DNA of 64,000 nucleotides. Source: Streptomyces sp. HNM0574. GTDB lineage: Bacteria > Actinomycetota > Actinomycetes > Streptomycetales > Streptomycetaceae. This document shows positions 8,162 to 16,327 of this stretch, piece by piece (the first letter of the stretch is position 1; every line of letters starts with the position of its first letter). The stretch lies in contig NZ_JAASAH010000001.1 in the NCBI RefSeq assembly GCF_012726235.1, positions 558,001 through 622,000 of the forward strand, in the 5' to 3' direction. Both the position numbers and the translations under genes were made by a program. The notes under the pieces were generated by a model. The model did not search any database and was not told the origin of the DNA. It saw nothing but the letters and a program-made list of their open reading frames with translations.

Positions 8162-8902
8162 TCACGCCGTCCGGACGACCTGGAACGCCTCGGCGAGCCG
8201 TCCCGGGGGCAGTCCGGCGGCGGTGGCGTGTTCGGTGAGCCACTCGCGCAACAGCCCGGCGAGGTCGTCGAAGTGGGCCGTCTGCGAGGTGTGCAGGCGG
8301 AGCGCCTCGACCTTCCGGTCGAAGAAGGGGGTGACGTCCATGTACTGGTTGGGCCGCGGGCCGGTCATCAGCCAGGTCTCGTCCACCGTCCAGGGCGCCA
8401 GCCCCTCGTCCTTGAGGAGTGTCGGATGCGCGAACGGGTTGCGGGCCTCCGGGTAGACCGCCCGCAGCGCCGCCTCGCCGACCGAGCGGTGGTCGGGGTG
8501 GGTGTCGGCGATGCGGGCCCAGTTGATCTCGGGGCTGGGGATGATCGCGCGGTCGGGGCGGACCTCCCGGATCACGCGGCACAGGTCGCGGCGGAGCGCC
8601 GGTTCGGGCTCGACGAGGCTGTCGGGGTAGCCGAGGAAGCGCACGTCGTGCACGCCGCTGAGCTTCGCCGAGTGGACCTGCTCGGCGCGCCGCAGGTCGG
8701 CCATGGCCTGCCGGGGCAGCTGCTCGTCGTACCCGCCGGCGCCGCCGTCGGTGACGATGCAGTACGTCGCCCTGGTGCCCTGCTCGATCCAGTGCAGCAC
8801 CGTGCCGCTGACGCAGAACTCGATGTCGTCCGGGTGGGCCGCGACCACCAGCAGGCGGTCCGGCGCGCCCCGGTCGACGGGTCGGGGTGTGGTCTCGTCC
8901 AT
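8162..8902 (-). CDS. PIG-L / LmbE-family N-deacetylase (MshB/Mca-like)
   Basis: 246 residues. Zinc-site motifs AAHPDD (H23, D25, D26) and THPDH (135-138) define the family. Members remove acetyl groups from GlcNAc-inositol (MshB) or cleave mycothiol conjugates (Mca, LmbE), among other amides. The ATG at 8902 was chosen because the upstream in-frame extension (to 8998) runs into the divergent promoter. The ribosome site is weak. It is transcribed towards the DinB-fold gene and divergently from asparagine synthetase. With the MshA-type gene downstream it makes a mycothiol-like glycosyltransferase/deacetylase pair. Substrate assignment is inference. Confidence 0.82.
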   Translation of the reverse strand: MDETTPRPVDRGAPDRLLVVAAHPDDIEFCVSGTVLHWIEQGTRATYCIVTDGGAGGYDEQLPRQAMADLRRAEQVHSAKLSGVHDVRFLGYPDSLVEPEPALRRDLCRVIREVRPDRAIIPSPEINWARIADTHPDHRSVGEAALRAVYPEARNPFAHPTLLKDEGLAPWTVDETWLMTGPRPNQYMDVTPFFDRKVEALRLHTSQTAHFDDLAGLLREWLTEHATAAGLPPGRLAEAFQVVRTA

Positions 8903-8964
8903 GGCGTCAGCCTGTTGCCGCGGGTGTCCGGCGGCAAGGGGAGGCTCCTGGCGCACTCGCGACA

Positions 8965-8980
8965 TGGCACTTACGTGCCA
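8965..8980. promoter_or_regulatory. Inverted repeat in the divergent deacetylase/asnB promoter region
   Basis: TGGCAC-TTAC-GTGCCA is a perfect 6-bp-arm repeat in a short AT-rich stretch (8962-9015) between the leftward deacetylase gene and the rightward asparagine synthetase gene. A minus-strand TTGACT (8985-8980) touches it. It is a candidate operator for both directions; the regulator is unknown. Confidence 0.4.
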
Positions 8981-9064
8981 GTCAAAGAATTGGTACATTC
9001 AAAAAGAAAGCGCCGTGGCAGGTACGTTCGGCAGCCCCGGGCAGTCGCTGGGAGAGGACCCGCC

Positions 9065-10930
9065 GTGTGCAGGATCTTCGGTTCATTCGCCACCGCTACG
9101 AACGGCCCGGAGCTCGCGGCCGTCTCGGCCCGCCAGCGGCACGGCGGCCCCGACGCGCACGGCCTGCGCACCGGCCCCGACTGGGCCCTGGGCTGCGACC
9201 GGCTGGCCGTCACCGACCCGCACGGCGGGCGCCAGCCGTACCGACTCCCCACTGTCCCGGGCGTGCTGGCCGTGCTCAACGGCGAGCTGTACAACCACCA
9301 CACGCTGCGGCGGCACCTGGCCGCACGCGGACACGTCTTCCCCGACCACTGCGACGGCACCCTCCTGCCCGCGCTCTACGCCGAGTACGGGCCCGGCTTC
9401 GCCGACCGCCTGGAGGGCATGTTCGCGCTCGCGCTGATCGACCTGCGGGCCCGGCCACGGCTCGTCCTCGCCACCGACGACCTGGGCATGAAGCCGCTCT
9501 ACCACCACACGGGCCCGCGCGGCGCCGTCCGCTTCGCCTCCGAACTCCCCGCGCTGCTCGCCTTCGAGGACGTCCCCGCCGACCCGCGCCCCGAGGCGCT
9601 CGACGAGTACCTCACCGCCCGCACCTGCCTGGGCGAGCGGACCGCGCTGCGCGGCGTCTCCGCGCTCGCCCCCGGCGCCACCGCCGTCGCCGAGGGCGAC
9701 GGCGGACTCCGCGTCCACCGGCGCGCCCCGTACGCCGCCCGCACCGCGCCCGCGCCGCGCGAGCTGCGCACCCCGGGCGGCGGGCTGCGGCGCACCCTGC
9801 GCCGGGAGGTGCGCCGACTCCTGCGCGCGGACCGGCCGGTGTGCGTCGTCACCAGCGGCGGCCTCGACTCCGGCCTCGTCACGGCGCTCGCCGCCGAGGC
9901 GGCCGCCGACGGCCCGCCCGTGCACAGCTACCACCTCACCTACCGGGGCCGCTGGCCGCACTCCGAGCACGGCTACGCCCGCGCCGTCGCCCGGCACAGC
10001 GGCACCGTCCACCACCAAGTCGAGGCCGACCCACGGCAGTTCGCCGAGCTGCTGCCCCGCACCGTGCGGCACCTCGGGCAGCCCAACGCCGACCCGATCA
10101 CCCTCAGCAGCCTCGTGCTGTACGAGGCCATCGCGCGGGACGGCTTCGCCGTGGCCCTCACCGGGGACGGCGCCGACGAGTTCTTCGGCGGCTACGACCG
10201 CGTACGGGCCGCCCTCGCCGCACCGCCGGGGACCGACTGGGCCGGGGCCTACACCGAGGCACTCGCCGCCGTGCCCCGGCCGCTGCGCGAGCGCCTCTAC
10301 ACCCCCGAGTTCCGCGCGCTGCTCGCGGCACGCGAGAGCACGGCCGGCCGGATCGCGGACGGCCTGCGCGCCGCGGCAGCCCGGCAGGCGGGGGACGCGG
10401 GGGAGCGGCGGGCCCGGCTGGACGCGCTCACCCGCTTCGAGACCGCGCGGCGGCTGCCCGCCTACCACCTGCGCCGCACCGACCACCTCAGCATGGCCGC
10501 CGGGGTCGAGGCGCGGCTGCCGTTCTGCCAGCCCGCCGTCACCGCCTGGTCGGCCGCCCTGCCCGCCGCGCACCGCGAGGGCAAACGCGTCCTCTACGCG
10601 GCCGGGCGCGGGCTGCTGCCCACGAGCGTGCTGCGCCGCCCCAAGCAGCCGTTCACCCTCCCCGTCGCGGCGATGCTGGGCCCCGGCCAGCCCCTGCTCA
10701 CCCTCGCCCGCGACCTGCTCACCCCCGCCCGGTTACGCGCCGACGGCCGCCTCGACCCGGCCCGCGTCACCGCCCTCCTGGACCGCCAGACGCGCACCCC
10801 CTCGCCCGCCGCCGCGACAGCCGTATGGGCCCTGCTCGTGCACGAACTGTGGCGCGAACAGCAGCCCGCCGCCGCGCCGTTCACGTGGCGCGCGACGGGC
10901 GGCGGCCACCGGGAGAAGGCGGCGGCGTGA
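9065..10930 (+). CDS. Glutamine-hydrolysing asparagine synthetase family amidotransferase
   Basis: 621 residues. The start GTG is followed at once by Cys2 (CRIFGSF), the N-terminal nucleophile of class II glutaminases once Met is removed. LNGELYNH and the remaining glutaminase core extend to about residue 190. The synthetase half has the PP-loop SGGLDSG and GDGADEFFGGYDR. GGGAGAGG-like purines at about 9049-9056 provide the ribosome site. It makes a carboxamide from a carboxylic acid; in clusters such paralogues often amidate a pathway intermediate. A rare TTA codon lies at 10733-10735 (codon 557), so expression may depend on bldA. The stop overlaps the next start (GTGA). Confidence 0.88.
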   Translation: MCRIFGSFATATNGPELAAVSARQRHGGPDAHGLRTGPDWALGCDRLAVTDPHGGRQPYRLPTVPGVLAVLNGELYNHHTLRRHLAARGHVFPDHCDGTLLPALYAEYGPGFADRLEGMFALALIDLRARPRLVLATDDLGMKPLYHHTGPRGAVRFASELPALLAFEDVPADPRPEALDEYLTARTCLGERTALRGVSALAPGATAVAEGDGGLRVHRRAPYAARTAPAPRELRTPGGGLRRTLRREVRRLLRADRPVCVVTSGGLDSGLVTALAAEAAADGPPVHSYHLTYRGRWPHSEHGYARAVARHSGTVHHQVEADPRQFAELLPRTVRHLGQPNADPITLSSLVLYEAIARDGFAVALTGDGADEFFGGYDRVRAALAAPPGTDWAGAYTEALAAVPRPLRERLYTPEFRALLAARESTAGRIADGLRAAAARQAGDAGERRARLDALTRFETARRLPAYHLRRTDHLSMAAGVEARLPFCQPAVTAWSAALPAAHREGKRVLYAAGRGLLPTSVLRRPKQPFTLPVAAMLGPGQPLLTLARDLLTPARLRADGRLDPARVTALLDRQTRTPSPAAATAVWALLVHELWREQQPAAAPFTWRATGGGHREKAAA

Positions 10931-11925
10931 CGCTCGTGACCGCGCACACCGTGCGGGTGCACGGCGCCCCCTGCCCCACGCTCGTCCTCGCGGCCGACCG
11001 GCCGGGCGCCTTCCCGTCCCAACAGGCCGAACTCACCGGGCTGTTGGAACGGGTCAGGCGACGGCTGGCCGCGGACGGTGTCCTGAAGTTCGCGCTCGTC
11101 ACGCCCTCCGCCGACGCCGCGCACGACCTCGACTACACCTTCGCGCAGTACCTGCCCGGCGCCCCGGGCCGCTTCGATCTCCGGGCCGGCTGCGGGCACT
11201 CCCTGCTGGCCTCGGTCGCCGCACTGGGCCACCGCGGGCCCGTGCGGGTGCGGATGCTCAACACGGGGGAGCGCGCCGTCTGTTCGGCCGACCCGGCCGG
11301 ACGGCTCGGGGCGCGGTTCGTGCACGACCCGCCGCTGCCCGTACGCCGCCTGCTGACCACCGGGCGCCCGGTGGACCTGCTCCGCGCCGACGGCCGCCCG
11401 TACCCCGTCTCCCTGGTCACGCTCGGCAACCCGTACGTCTTCCTCGACGCGGCCCGGCTCCAACTAGCCTGCCCCGAGGCGCTGTTCGGCGCGGGAGCGC
11501 CGCTGCTGCGGCGGCTGGAGCGGCTGCGCCGCGCCGCCGCCCGGCTGCTCGGGCTGCACCCGTGCGGCGCGCTGCCCAAGGTCGCCGTCGTCGGCGCCTT
11601 CGGCCCGGGACGGCTCGCCGTCCGGGCCGTGACCGTGCCGGGCTGGCACCCCGGCATCGCGCTCACCGGCGCCGCCTGCCTGGCCGCCGCCTGCGCCGTC
11701 GAGGGCACCGTGCCGCACGCGCTGGCCACTTCGGCCGGCGCCGCCCCGGACGCGCTGTGCCTCGACACCCCGGGCGGTACCGTACGCGCCACCGCCGCGA
11801 CGGGTACCGCGCCGGGCGGCGGGCAGATGCTGTACGGGGCCGGGGTCGAGCACAAGCGGGCCACCGTCCTGGCGCGGCACCCGGAGCTCGGGCCCGCGCT
11901 GTGGCGCACGTACGCCACTGCGTGA
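10927..11925 (+). CDS. PrpF-type isomerase of the diaminopimelate-epimerase fold
   Basis: 332 residues in two pseudo-symmetric halves. The hallmark GNPYVFLDA lies at about residue 160, and AAQ/CGHS-like turns (LRAGCGHSLLASVA) and GVEHKRATV near the end fit PrpF/4-oxalomesaconate tautomerase proteins. These move a double bond across a tricarboxylate-like acid by proton shuttling. The GTG start is coupled to asnB by a 4-base overlap. Working next to an amidotransferase, it may isomerise an unsaturated acid or amide. The usual catalytic cysteine pattern is not clear, so the exact reaction is open. Confidence 0.75.
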   Translation: MTLVTAHTVRVHGAPCPTLVLAADRPGAFPSQQAELTGLLERVRRRLAADGVLKFALVTPSADAAHDLDYTFAQYLPGAPGRFDLRAGCGHSLLASVAALGHRGPVRVRMLNTGERAVCSADPAGRLGARFVHDPPLPVRRLLTTGRPVDLLRADGRPYPVSLVTLGNPYVFLDAARLQLACPEALFGAGAPLLRRLERLRRAAARLLGLHPCGALPKVAVVGAFGPGRLAVRAVTVPGWHPGIALTGAACLAAACAVEGTVPHALATSAGAAPDALCLDTPGGTVRATAATGTAPGGGQMLYGAGVEHKRATVLARHPELGPALWRTYATA

Positions 11926-12053
11926 ACGCGCCGCGCCGATCCGTCGATCGGGCCCTTCCGCTCTGCCACGATGGAACCCACACCCCGTCCGGGAATGCCT
12001 CCGAGGAACCGGACTTGACCGGAGAACCGGACGCGCGGAAAAAGCGCTCCGCC

Positions 12054-12085
12054 GGAAACCCGATCCGCTGGAAACCCAATCCACT
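12054..12085 (+). repeat. Two abutting 16-bp direct repeats upstream of the SDR gene
   Basis: GGAAACCCGATCCGCT (12054-12069) is followed immediately by GGAAACCCAATCCACT (12070-12085), with two mismatches. The pair ends 40 bases before the SDR start, in the 200-base gap after the PrpF gene. Direct repeats at this position can bind an activator such as a SARP, although 16-bp spacing is not the usual SARP spacing. Confidence 0.5.
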
Positions 12086-12125
12086 GTCCCGGCCGCGCGC
12101 CGGGAAACGGGGAAACAGGTCGAGG

Positions 12126-12854
12126 ATGAAATTCGAGAACCTTCGCGTCGTCGTCACCGGCGCCTCACGTCATTTCGGCCGAGGACTCGCCGTGGGATTC
12201 GCCCACCTCGGGGCCGAGGTCTACGTCTCCGCACGCACCCTGGCCGCCGCCGAACAGACCCGCGCCGACGTCGTCGGCGCGGCACGCGACCGCATCCACG
12301 CCTTCGGCTGCGACCTCAGCAGGGCGGACGAGATCCGGGAGTTCGCGCACCAGGTCTCGGCCCGCACCGACCGCGTCGACCTGCTGGTCAACAACGGCGC
12401 GCGCTGGCTGGACGGGACGGCGCTGGACGACGCCTCCGACGAGCAGATCATGGAGACGATCGAGTCCACCGCCGGCGGCACCGTGCTCATGGTCAAGCAC
12501 TTCCTGCCCCTGCTGCGGGCCAGCAGCAGGCCGGACATCGTCAACATGGTCTCCGTCTGCGGAACCGCGGGCGAGGACAACTCCCGGGCGCACGAGGCTT
12601 TTTACGCGGCGAAGAGCGCACAGGCCGGATTCGCCGACATCCTCTCCCGCCGTCTCGGCCCGTCCGGCGTCCGCGTCTTCTCGCTCTATCCGCCCGACTT
12701 CTCGACCTCGGACCCGAAGTTCTCCGAGTGGGAGGGAACTCCCCGTGACCCCGACGAGAAACTCACCACCCAGGCCCTTTTCGAATGCATCGTCTACGCG
12801 GTCGAGCAGCCGCGGGACTTCTTCATCCGCTCCTTCCACTTCGAACCGCGCTGA
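12126..12854 (+). CDS. Short-chain dehydrogenase/reductase
   Basis: 242 residues of classical SDR type. The cofactor loop is TGASRHFGRG (GxxxGxG) near residue 12, VNNGAR follows strand 4, the catalytic serine is in VNMVSVCGTAG, and the YxxxK pair is in FYAAKSAQ. A basic residue after strand 2 (SARTLAAAEQTR) suggests NADP(H). It oxidises or reduces a hydroxyl/keto group. The ATG at 12126 follows GTCGAGG closely. A 200-base gap with direct repeats precedes it, so it likely begins its own transcript with the MetRS-like gene 69 bases downstream. Confidence 0.85.
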   Translation: MKFENLRVVVTGASRHFGRGLAVGFAHLGAEVYVSARTLAAAEQTRADVVGAARDRIHAFGCDLSRADEIREFAHQVSARTDRVDLLVNNGARWLDGTALDDASDEQIMETIESTAGGTVLMVKHFLPLLRASSRPDIVNMVSVCGTAGEDNSRAHEAFYAAKSAQAGFADILSRRLGPSGVRVFSLYPPDFSTSDPKFSEWEGTPRDPDEKLTTQALFECIVYAVEQPRDFFIRSFHFEPR

Positions 12855-12923
12855 CCCGGGCCCGCCCGGCAGACGCACCCGCCAGCCCAGCCCCACCGCC
12901 GACCGCGTGAAGGAGGTCCGATC

Positions 12924-14519
12924 ATGACCGGACCCGTCTGGATCACCGCGACCCCGCCCGCGACGGACGGCGAGCTGCACATCGGCCACCTCGCCGGACC
13001 GTACGTCGCCGCCGACATGCTCAGCCGCTACCTGCGCGCGGACGGCACCCCCGTGCGCTTCACCACCGGCACCAGCGACCACGACAGCTCCGTCGAGGTC
13101 AGGTCGCTGCGGGTCGGCCGCAAGCCCGACGAGGTCGCGGCCGGCTACCGCGAGGCCATCGCCGCCGACTGGCTCAGCTCCGGCGTCGAGTTCGACGAGA
13201 TCGTGCACCCCGGCGCCTCCACGGCCTTCGTCGGCTGGCTGCGCGAGCTGTACGCGCGGATGGCGGCCGAGGGCCTCCTTGTCCCCCGCACCCGGCTGCT
13301 GCCGCACTGCGCCTCCTGCGAGCGCTGGCTGCACGGCGCGCACGTCACCGGCAACTGCCCGCACTGCGACGCGCCCGGCTCCGGCGGCATGTGCCACGAG
13401 TGCGCCCGCCCCAACGACTGCGGCGACCTGCTCGACGCGCGGTGCGCCCGGTGCGGCGGCGAGGCACGCGCCCGCCGCTGCCGCCGCCTCTACCTGCCCC
13501 TGGAGCCCTTCAGGGAGCGGCTGGCCGAGTTCTGGGACGACGGCGCGGGAATGCCCCCGCGACTCGTCGCGCTCTGCCGCCGGCTGGCCGAGGACGGGCT
13601 GCCCGAACTCGCCGTCAGCCACCCCGGCGAGTGGGGCGTCCCGGTGCCGGTCGAGGGCTTCCCCGAACAGCGCGTCGACGCCTGCTTCGAGGCCGCCGCG
13701 CTGCACCTGTACGGCTACGCCTTCGACCGCCGCGCCGAGCCCGGGCACACCGTGCACTTCTGCGGCTTCGGCCACGCCTTCTGCCACGCGGTGTTACTGC
13801 CGGTGCTGATGTTCACCCGAGGGCTCAAGCTCCCGCAGGACTTCGTCGTCAACGAGCCGTACGTCCTGGACGCCCGGGACGCCGAGGGCGAACCCCCGGT
13901 GTGGGCACTGGACCTGCTCGCCGAGCACGGCTCCGACACCCTCCGCCGGCACGTGCTCAGGGAACGTCCCACCGCCCGCCGCACGGCCTTCAGCCACGAG
14001 GAACTGCGCCGCACCCGCGCCGAGCTGGACGCGACCTGGAACCGCTGGCTGAGCCGCCTGTTCGCCGCCGTCCGCGAGGAGTGCGGCGGCGTCGTCCCGG
14101 ACGCCGAACCGGGCGGGGCCGGCTGGCCGACGCTGCTGCGGCGCCTGGAGCGCGCGGCCGAGGACCTGCGCGAGGCGTACGGCCCGCTCGCCCTCGACCC
14201 GCGCCGCGCCGTCGCCGTCCTGGACGAAGCGGTGCGCTGCGCCGCCGACTTCGCCGACGTCAACGCGCACCTCCACGACCGGGACCGCGGCCGCGCGCCG
14301 ACCACCGGCGGGGACGAGCGGCCTCGCGCGCTCGCCGCGCAGCTGGCCGTCGCCGCCGCGCTCACCGCCTGGGCCCGGCCCGTCATGCCGGAGGGCGCCG
14401 ACCGGCTCGCCGCCGCGCTCGGGGTCACCCCCGGCGGGCCGGTGACGGCGGCCGCGCTGTGCGCGCCGCGCCCGGGGAGCCGCCTGGCGCCGCCCTCGGG
14501 ACCCGTCTTCGGGTTCTGA
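12924..14519 (+). CDS. MetRS-like class I aminoacyl-tRNA synthetase paralogue without KMSKS
   Basis: 531 residues. The Rossmann core begins with HIGH at 19-22 in a MetRS-like context. A MetRS-type zinc insertion has at least eight cysteines between about residues 128 and 180 (CASC, CPHC, CHEC, CARC). The pocket-side segment FCGFGHAFCH replaces the MetRS version. Where KMSKS should follow the FVVNEPYVLD strand (about residues 317-321), the sequence is ARDAE, so the usual ATP-loop lysines are missing. A helical bundle like the anticodon domain follows. It is therefore probably a pathway enzyme and not a spare MetRS. Related roles are known for MshC (CysRS-like) and MetRS-like domains of hydrazine synthetases. 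A rare TTA codon occurs at 13794-13796. Confidence 0.85.
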   Translation: MTGPVWITATPPATDGELHIGHLAGPYVAADMLSRYLRADGTPVRFTTGTSDHDSSVEVRSLRVGRKPDEVAAGYREAIAADWLSSGVEFDEIVHPGASTAFVGWLRELYARMAAEGLLVPRTRLLPHCASCERWLHGAHVTGNCPHCDAPGSGGMCHECARPNDCGDLLDARCARCGGEARARRCRRLYLPLEPFRERLAEFWDDGAGMPPRLVALCRRLAEDGLPELAVSHPGEWGVPVPVEGFPEQRVDACFEAAALHLYGYAFDRRAEPGHTVHFCGFGHAFCHAVLLPVLMFTRGLKLPQDFVVNEPYVLDARDAEGEPPVWALDLLAEHGSDTLRRHVLRERPTARRTAFSHEELRRTRAELDATWNRWLSRLFAAVREECGGVVPDAEPGGAGWPTLLRRLERAAEDLREAYGPLALDPRRAVAVLDEAVRCAADFADVNAHLHDRDRGRAPTTGGDERPRALAAQLAVAAALTAWARPVMPEGADRLAAALGVTPGGPVTAAALCAPRPGSRLAPPSGPVFGF

Positions 14520-14666
14520 CCCGGGCCCCTCCCGGGCCGCACCACCCGCACCACCGAACCGCACCACCCCTCCCGGGCCGCCCGGCCGGGGAGCCCGCAT
14601 CGCCCGCCGCGTGCCTGGGCGTCGGTACGCGGCGGCAGGTCACGTGGCCGAACCCAGGGAGTCCAC

Positions 14667-15938
14667 GTGACCTCAGGCCGAGCCGCGAACCGTCCGCTGC
14701 GCGTCGCCATGCTCAGCGTGCACACCTCTCCGCTGCACCAGCCCGGGACGGGCGACGCCGGCGGGATGAACGTCTACATGCTCCAGCTGGCCCGCCGCCT
14801 CGCCGAACAGGGCGCCGACGTCGACCTGTTCACCCGCTGCGGCGCCGCCGCCGAGCCCCTGGACGTCGACCTCGCCCCCGGCGTCCGGGTGCGGCACCTC
14901 GTCGCGGGCCCGCGCGCCCCGCTCGCCAAGGAGCAACTCCCGCACCGGCTCCCGGAGTTCTCGCTCGCGCTGCTGCGCGCGGCGGAGTCCGGGGCCGGTG
15001 CCGGGGCGCGCCCGTACGACGTCGTCCACTCGCACTACTGGCTGTCCGGGCAGGCGGGGCGGATCGCCGCGGCCCACTGGCGGATACCGCTGGTGCACAC
15101 CATGCACACCCTGGCCCGGGTGAAGAACGCCGCGCTCGCCGAAGGCGACACCCCCGAACCGGAATCCCGCGTCCAGGGCGAGCACCGCGTCGTCGGCGCC
15201 GCCGACCGCCTGATCGCCAACACCCCGGCGGAGGCCGAGGCGCTCCGCTCCCTCTACGGCGCCGCCGCCCCGCGCACCCGCGTCGTACGCCCCGGCGTCG
15301 ACCTGCGCACCTTCAGGGCCGGGGACGGACGGGACGCGGCCCGCGCCCGGCTCGGCATCCCCCGGCACGCCTTCGTCCCGCTGTTCGCCGGCCGCATCCA
15401 GCCGCTCAAGGGCCCCGACGTGCTGCTCCGCGCCGTGGTCGAACTCCTCGGCCTGGCCCCGGACCTGCGCCGCAGGCTGCTGGTGCCGGTCATCGGCGGA
15501 CTGAGCGGAACCGGCACCGCGCAGCCGGAGCGCTGGCACAAGATGTGCGCCCGGCTGGGCATCGCCGACGTCGTCCGCTTCCAGGACCCGGTGCCGCAGC
15601 ACGTGCTGGCCGACTGGTACCGCGCCGCCGACGTCGTGGTGGTCCCCTCGCGCAGCGAGTCCTTCGGGCTGGTGGCGCTGGAGGCCCAGGCCTGCGGAAC
15701 TCCCGTACTGGCGGCGGCCGTCGGCGGTCTGCCCACCGCGGTGCGGGACGGCGTCTCGGGGATGCTCGTCGAGGGCCACGACCCGCGGGACTACGCGCGG
15801 GGGCTGCTGCGGCTGGCCCGGCGCCCGGAGCTGACCCGGCGGATGGGACGCGCCGCCGAGGGCCACGCGGCCGGGCTGAGCTGGGAGCGCGCGGCGGCGG
15901 AGACGCTGGAGGTGTACCGCTCGGCCGCGGGGAGCTGA
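14667..15938 (+). CDS. MshA-like GT4 glycosyltransferase (D-inositol-3-phosphate GlcNAc-transferase family)
   Basis: 423 residues and very close to MshA in key segments: GDAGGMNVYMLQLAR (from residue 29), HSHYWLSGQAG, MHTLARVKN, EPESRVQGE and the nucleotide-sugar E-x7-E in ESFGLVALEAQ. MshA transfers GlcNAc from UDP-GlcNAc to inositol-3-phosphate, the first step of mycothiol. The GTG at 14667 follows AGGGAG. Its position beside a MetRS-like gene and in a cluster with a PIG-L deacetylase suggests a cluster-dedicated paralogue acting on inositol phosphate or a related acceptor. It could instead be the strain's only MshA; nothing in the window decides this. Confidence 0.88.
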   Translation: MTSGRAANRPLRVAMLSVHTSPLHQPGTGDAGGMNVYMLQLARRLAEQGADVDLFTRCGAAAEPLDVDLAPGVRVRHLVAGPRAPLAKEQLPHRLPEFSLALLRAAESGAGAGARPYDVVHSHYWLSGQAGRIAAAHWRIPLVHTMHTLARVKNAALAEGDTPEPESRVQGEHRVVGAADRLIANTPAEAEALRSLYGAAAPRTRVVRPGVDLRTFRAGDGRDAARARLGIPRHAFVPLFAGRIQPLKGPDVLLRAVVELLGLAPDLRRRLLVPVIGGLSGTGTAQPERWHKMCARLGIADVVRFQDPVPQHVLADWYRAADVVVVPSRSESFGLVALEAQACGTPVLAAAVGGLPTAVRDGVSGMLVEGHDPRDYARGLLRLARRPELTRRMGRAAEGHAAGLSWERAAAETLEVYRSAAGS

Positions 15939-15967
15939 CCGGTGGGAGGGCACTGCCGCACGAAGGT

Positions 15968-15997
15968 GGGGCAGGGGCGGCGGCACGCCCCTGCCCC
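15968..15997 (+). terminator. Hairpin after the MshA-like gene
   Basis: GGGGCAGGGGCG (15968-15979) pairs perfectly with CGCCCCTGCCCC (15986-15997) across a 6-nt loop, 30 bases after the stop. It lacks a U-tract, as is common in Streptomyces. A second GC-rich hairpin follows at about 16001-16037. Confidence 0.65.
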
Positions 15998-16327
15998 GGG
16001 CGGCGCCCCCCTCCTGGAGGGCCGGGGGTGCCGCCGGTCAAGCCTAGCAGTTTATTTGACGGGATAAAAAGAATGCCTGGGTCAAGATGTGGCCGGGTGA
16101 ACGGGCGGGAAAAGAACGCGCATTCTGTTTTCCGCTCTCTCCGCAGGACCCGCGAAAAGATCTTCGCGGCGTCATTGTGTCGCGTCCTTGCCATGGCGTG
16201 AGCACGAACCGGCGCAGACCTGTCGAGCACCCTTCCGAGCCGACATGATTCAAGTGTCACCCCGGAAGCCCGGCGGCACGGGCGGGGGAGACACCGTCAT
16301 CAATGGCATTCCCATCCTGGAGGATTC
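15998..16327. other. Intergenic stretch without a convincing gene
   Basis: After the terminator hairpins comes a low-GC block (16045-16080, with TTTATTTGACGGGATAAAAAG), then mixed sequence up to the small secreted peptide. The AT-rich block contains TTGACG-like and GATAAA-like boxes and may be a promoter, perhaps for that peptide or for a small RNA. A 69-codon leftward frame here has no ribosome site or family resemblance and is not called. Confidence 0.4.

Noticed and set aside
12924..14519. A second housekeeping methionyl-tRNA synthetase
   Set aside because: KMSKS is missing and the pocket region is altered, and it lies in a biosynthetic cluster, so it is called a pathway enzyme.
16044..16253. 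A 69-codon leftward small gene
   Set aside because: No ribosome site, no recognisable pattern, and it crosses a likely promoter.
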